Assembly (NCBI GenBank): GCA_018713425.1
Contig: DVOT01000073.1
Span: 1-6,392, forward strand
Direction: 5' to 3'
DNA from: Alectryocaccomicrobium faecavium
GTDB lineage: Bacteria > Bacillota > Clostridia > Christensenellales > Aristaeellaceae
DNA: 6,392 nucleotides
This document shows positions 6,321 through 6,392 of this stretch, piece after piece (positions within the stretch are counted from its first letter, which is position 1; each line of letters opens with the position of its first letter). A model generated the notes under the pieces. It ran no database searches. It saw only the letters and a program-made list of their open reading frames with translations, and was not told the origin of the DNA. The translations under genes were made by a program, and so were the position numbers.

Positions 6321-6392
6321 ATGAAAACCGTGGGAATTGTGTCGCTGGGCTGCGCCAAGAATCGCGTGGACAGCGAAGTGCTGCTCGCGCTG
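6321..6392 (+). CDS. rimO: Ribosomal protein S12 methylthiotransferase RimO, N-terminal 24 residues (3' end outside window)
   Basis: Only the first 24 codons are present. They read MKTVGIVSLGC then AKNRVDSEVLLAL, which is the start of the N-terminal (UPF0004) domain of methylthiotransferases. C11 is the first of the three cysteines that bind the auxiliary iron-sulfur cluster. The SLGC-x-KN-x-VDSE form is typical of RimO, which methylthiolates an aspartate of ribosomal protein S12. The tRNA enzyme MiaB usually has a GCQMN-type motif instead. The radical-SAM CxxxCxxC and TRAM domains would follow beyond the window. Three bases separate it from ftsK, and I see no promoter of its own, so it should be read from the ftsK promoter. 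The ftsK-rimO order is, from memory, common in Clostridia. Confidence 0.87.
   Translation, partial: MKTVGIVSLGCAKNRVDSEVLLAL

Noticed and set aside
1..6392. CRISPR arrays, tRNA or rRNA genes, insertion sequences, integrases, attachment sites
   Set aside because: Reading both strands I found no regularly spaced repeats, no tRNA-like cloverleaf or CCA end, no transposase or integrase motifs, and no terminal inverted repeats with target duplications.

Overview
The window looks like a chromosomal segment of a fairly GC-rich, Gram-positive, probably spore-forming bacterium of the Clostridia type. Four things point that way: strong GGAGG ribosome binding sites before each complete gene, a BclA/C1q-like surface protein of the spore-coat/exosporium kind, an FtsK/SpoIIIE translocase followed at once by rimO (an order I recall from many Clostridia), and an EAL domain with the DDFGSKYANM variant that I associate with Clostridia. 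Species cannot be assigned from the sequence alone.

Layout. Positions 1-390 (+) are the C-terminal end of an EAL-domain cyclic-di-GMP phosphodiesterase. After 17 bases, with a strong ribosome binding site, comes a large CheB-CheR-PAS fusion protein (408-2954, +), very likely in the same transcript. A 12-bp perfect hairpin with a T-rich tail (2973-3014) closes this unit. Facing it on the minus strand is a 214-residue protein (3657-3013) with a Cys/Ala/Arg-rich N-terminus and a C-terminal jelly-roll-like domain. The 167-base divergent intergenic region (3658-3824) holds a near-consensus vegetative promoter (TTGCCA, 17 bp, TATAAT) for an 830-residue FtsK/SpoIIIE DNA translocase (3825-6317, +). 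Three bases later rimO begins and runs off the window.

How the genes may work together. The left unit is signalling: cyclic-di-GMP breakdown next to a receptor methylesterase/methyltransferase fused to PAS-like modules suggests control of motility, adhesion or behaviour, but no receptor, CheA or kinase is in view. The right unit is housekeeping: chromosome translocation at division or sporulation, and methylthiolation of ribosomal protein S12. The minus-strand gene between them is an independent unit, probably a surface or spore-surface protein.

I see no clearly new multi-gene system. The best leads are the EAL/CheB-CheR pairing and the Cys-rich, collagen-free BclA-like protein, which contains a perfect palindrome in its coding sequence.
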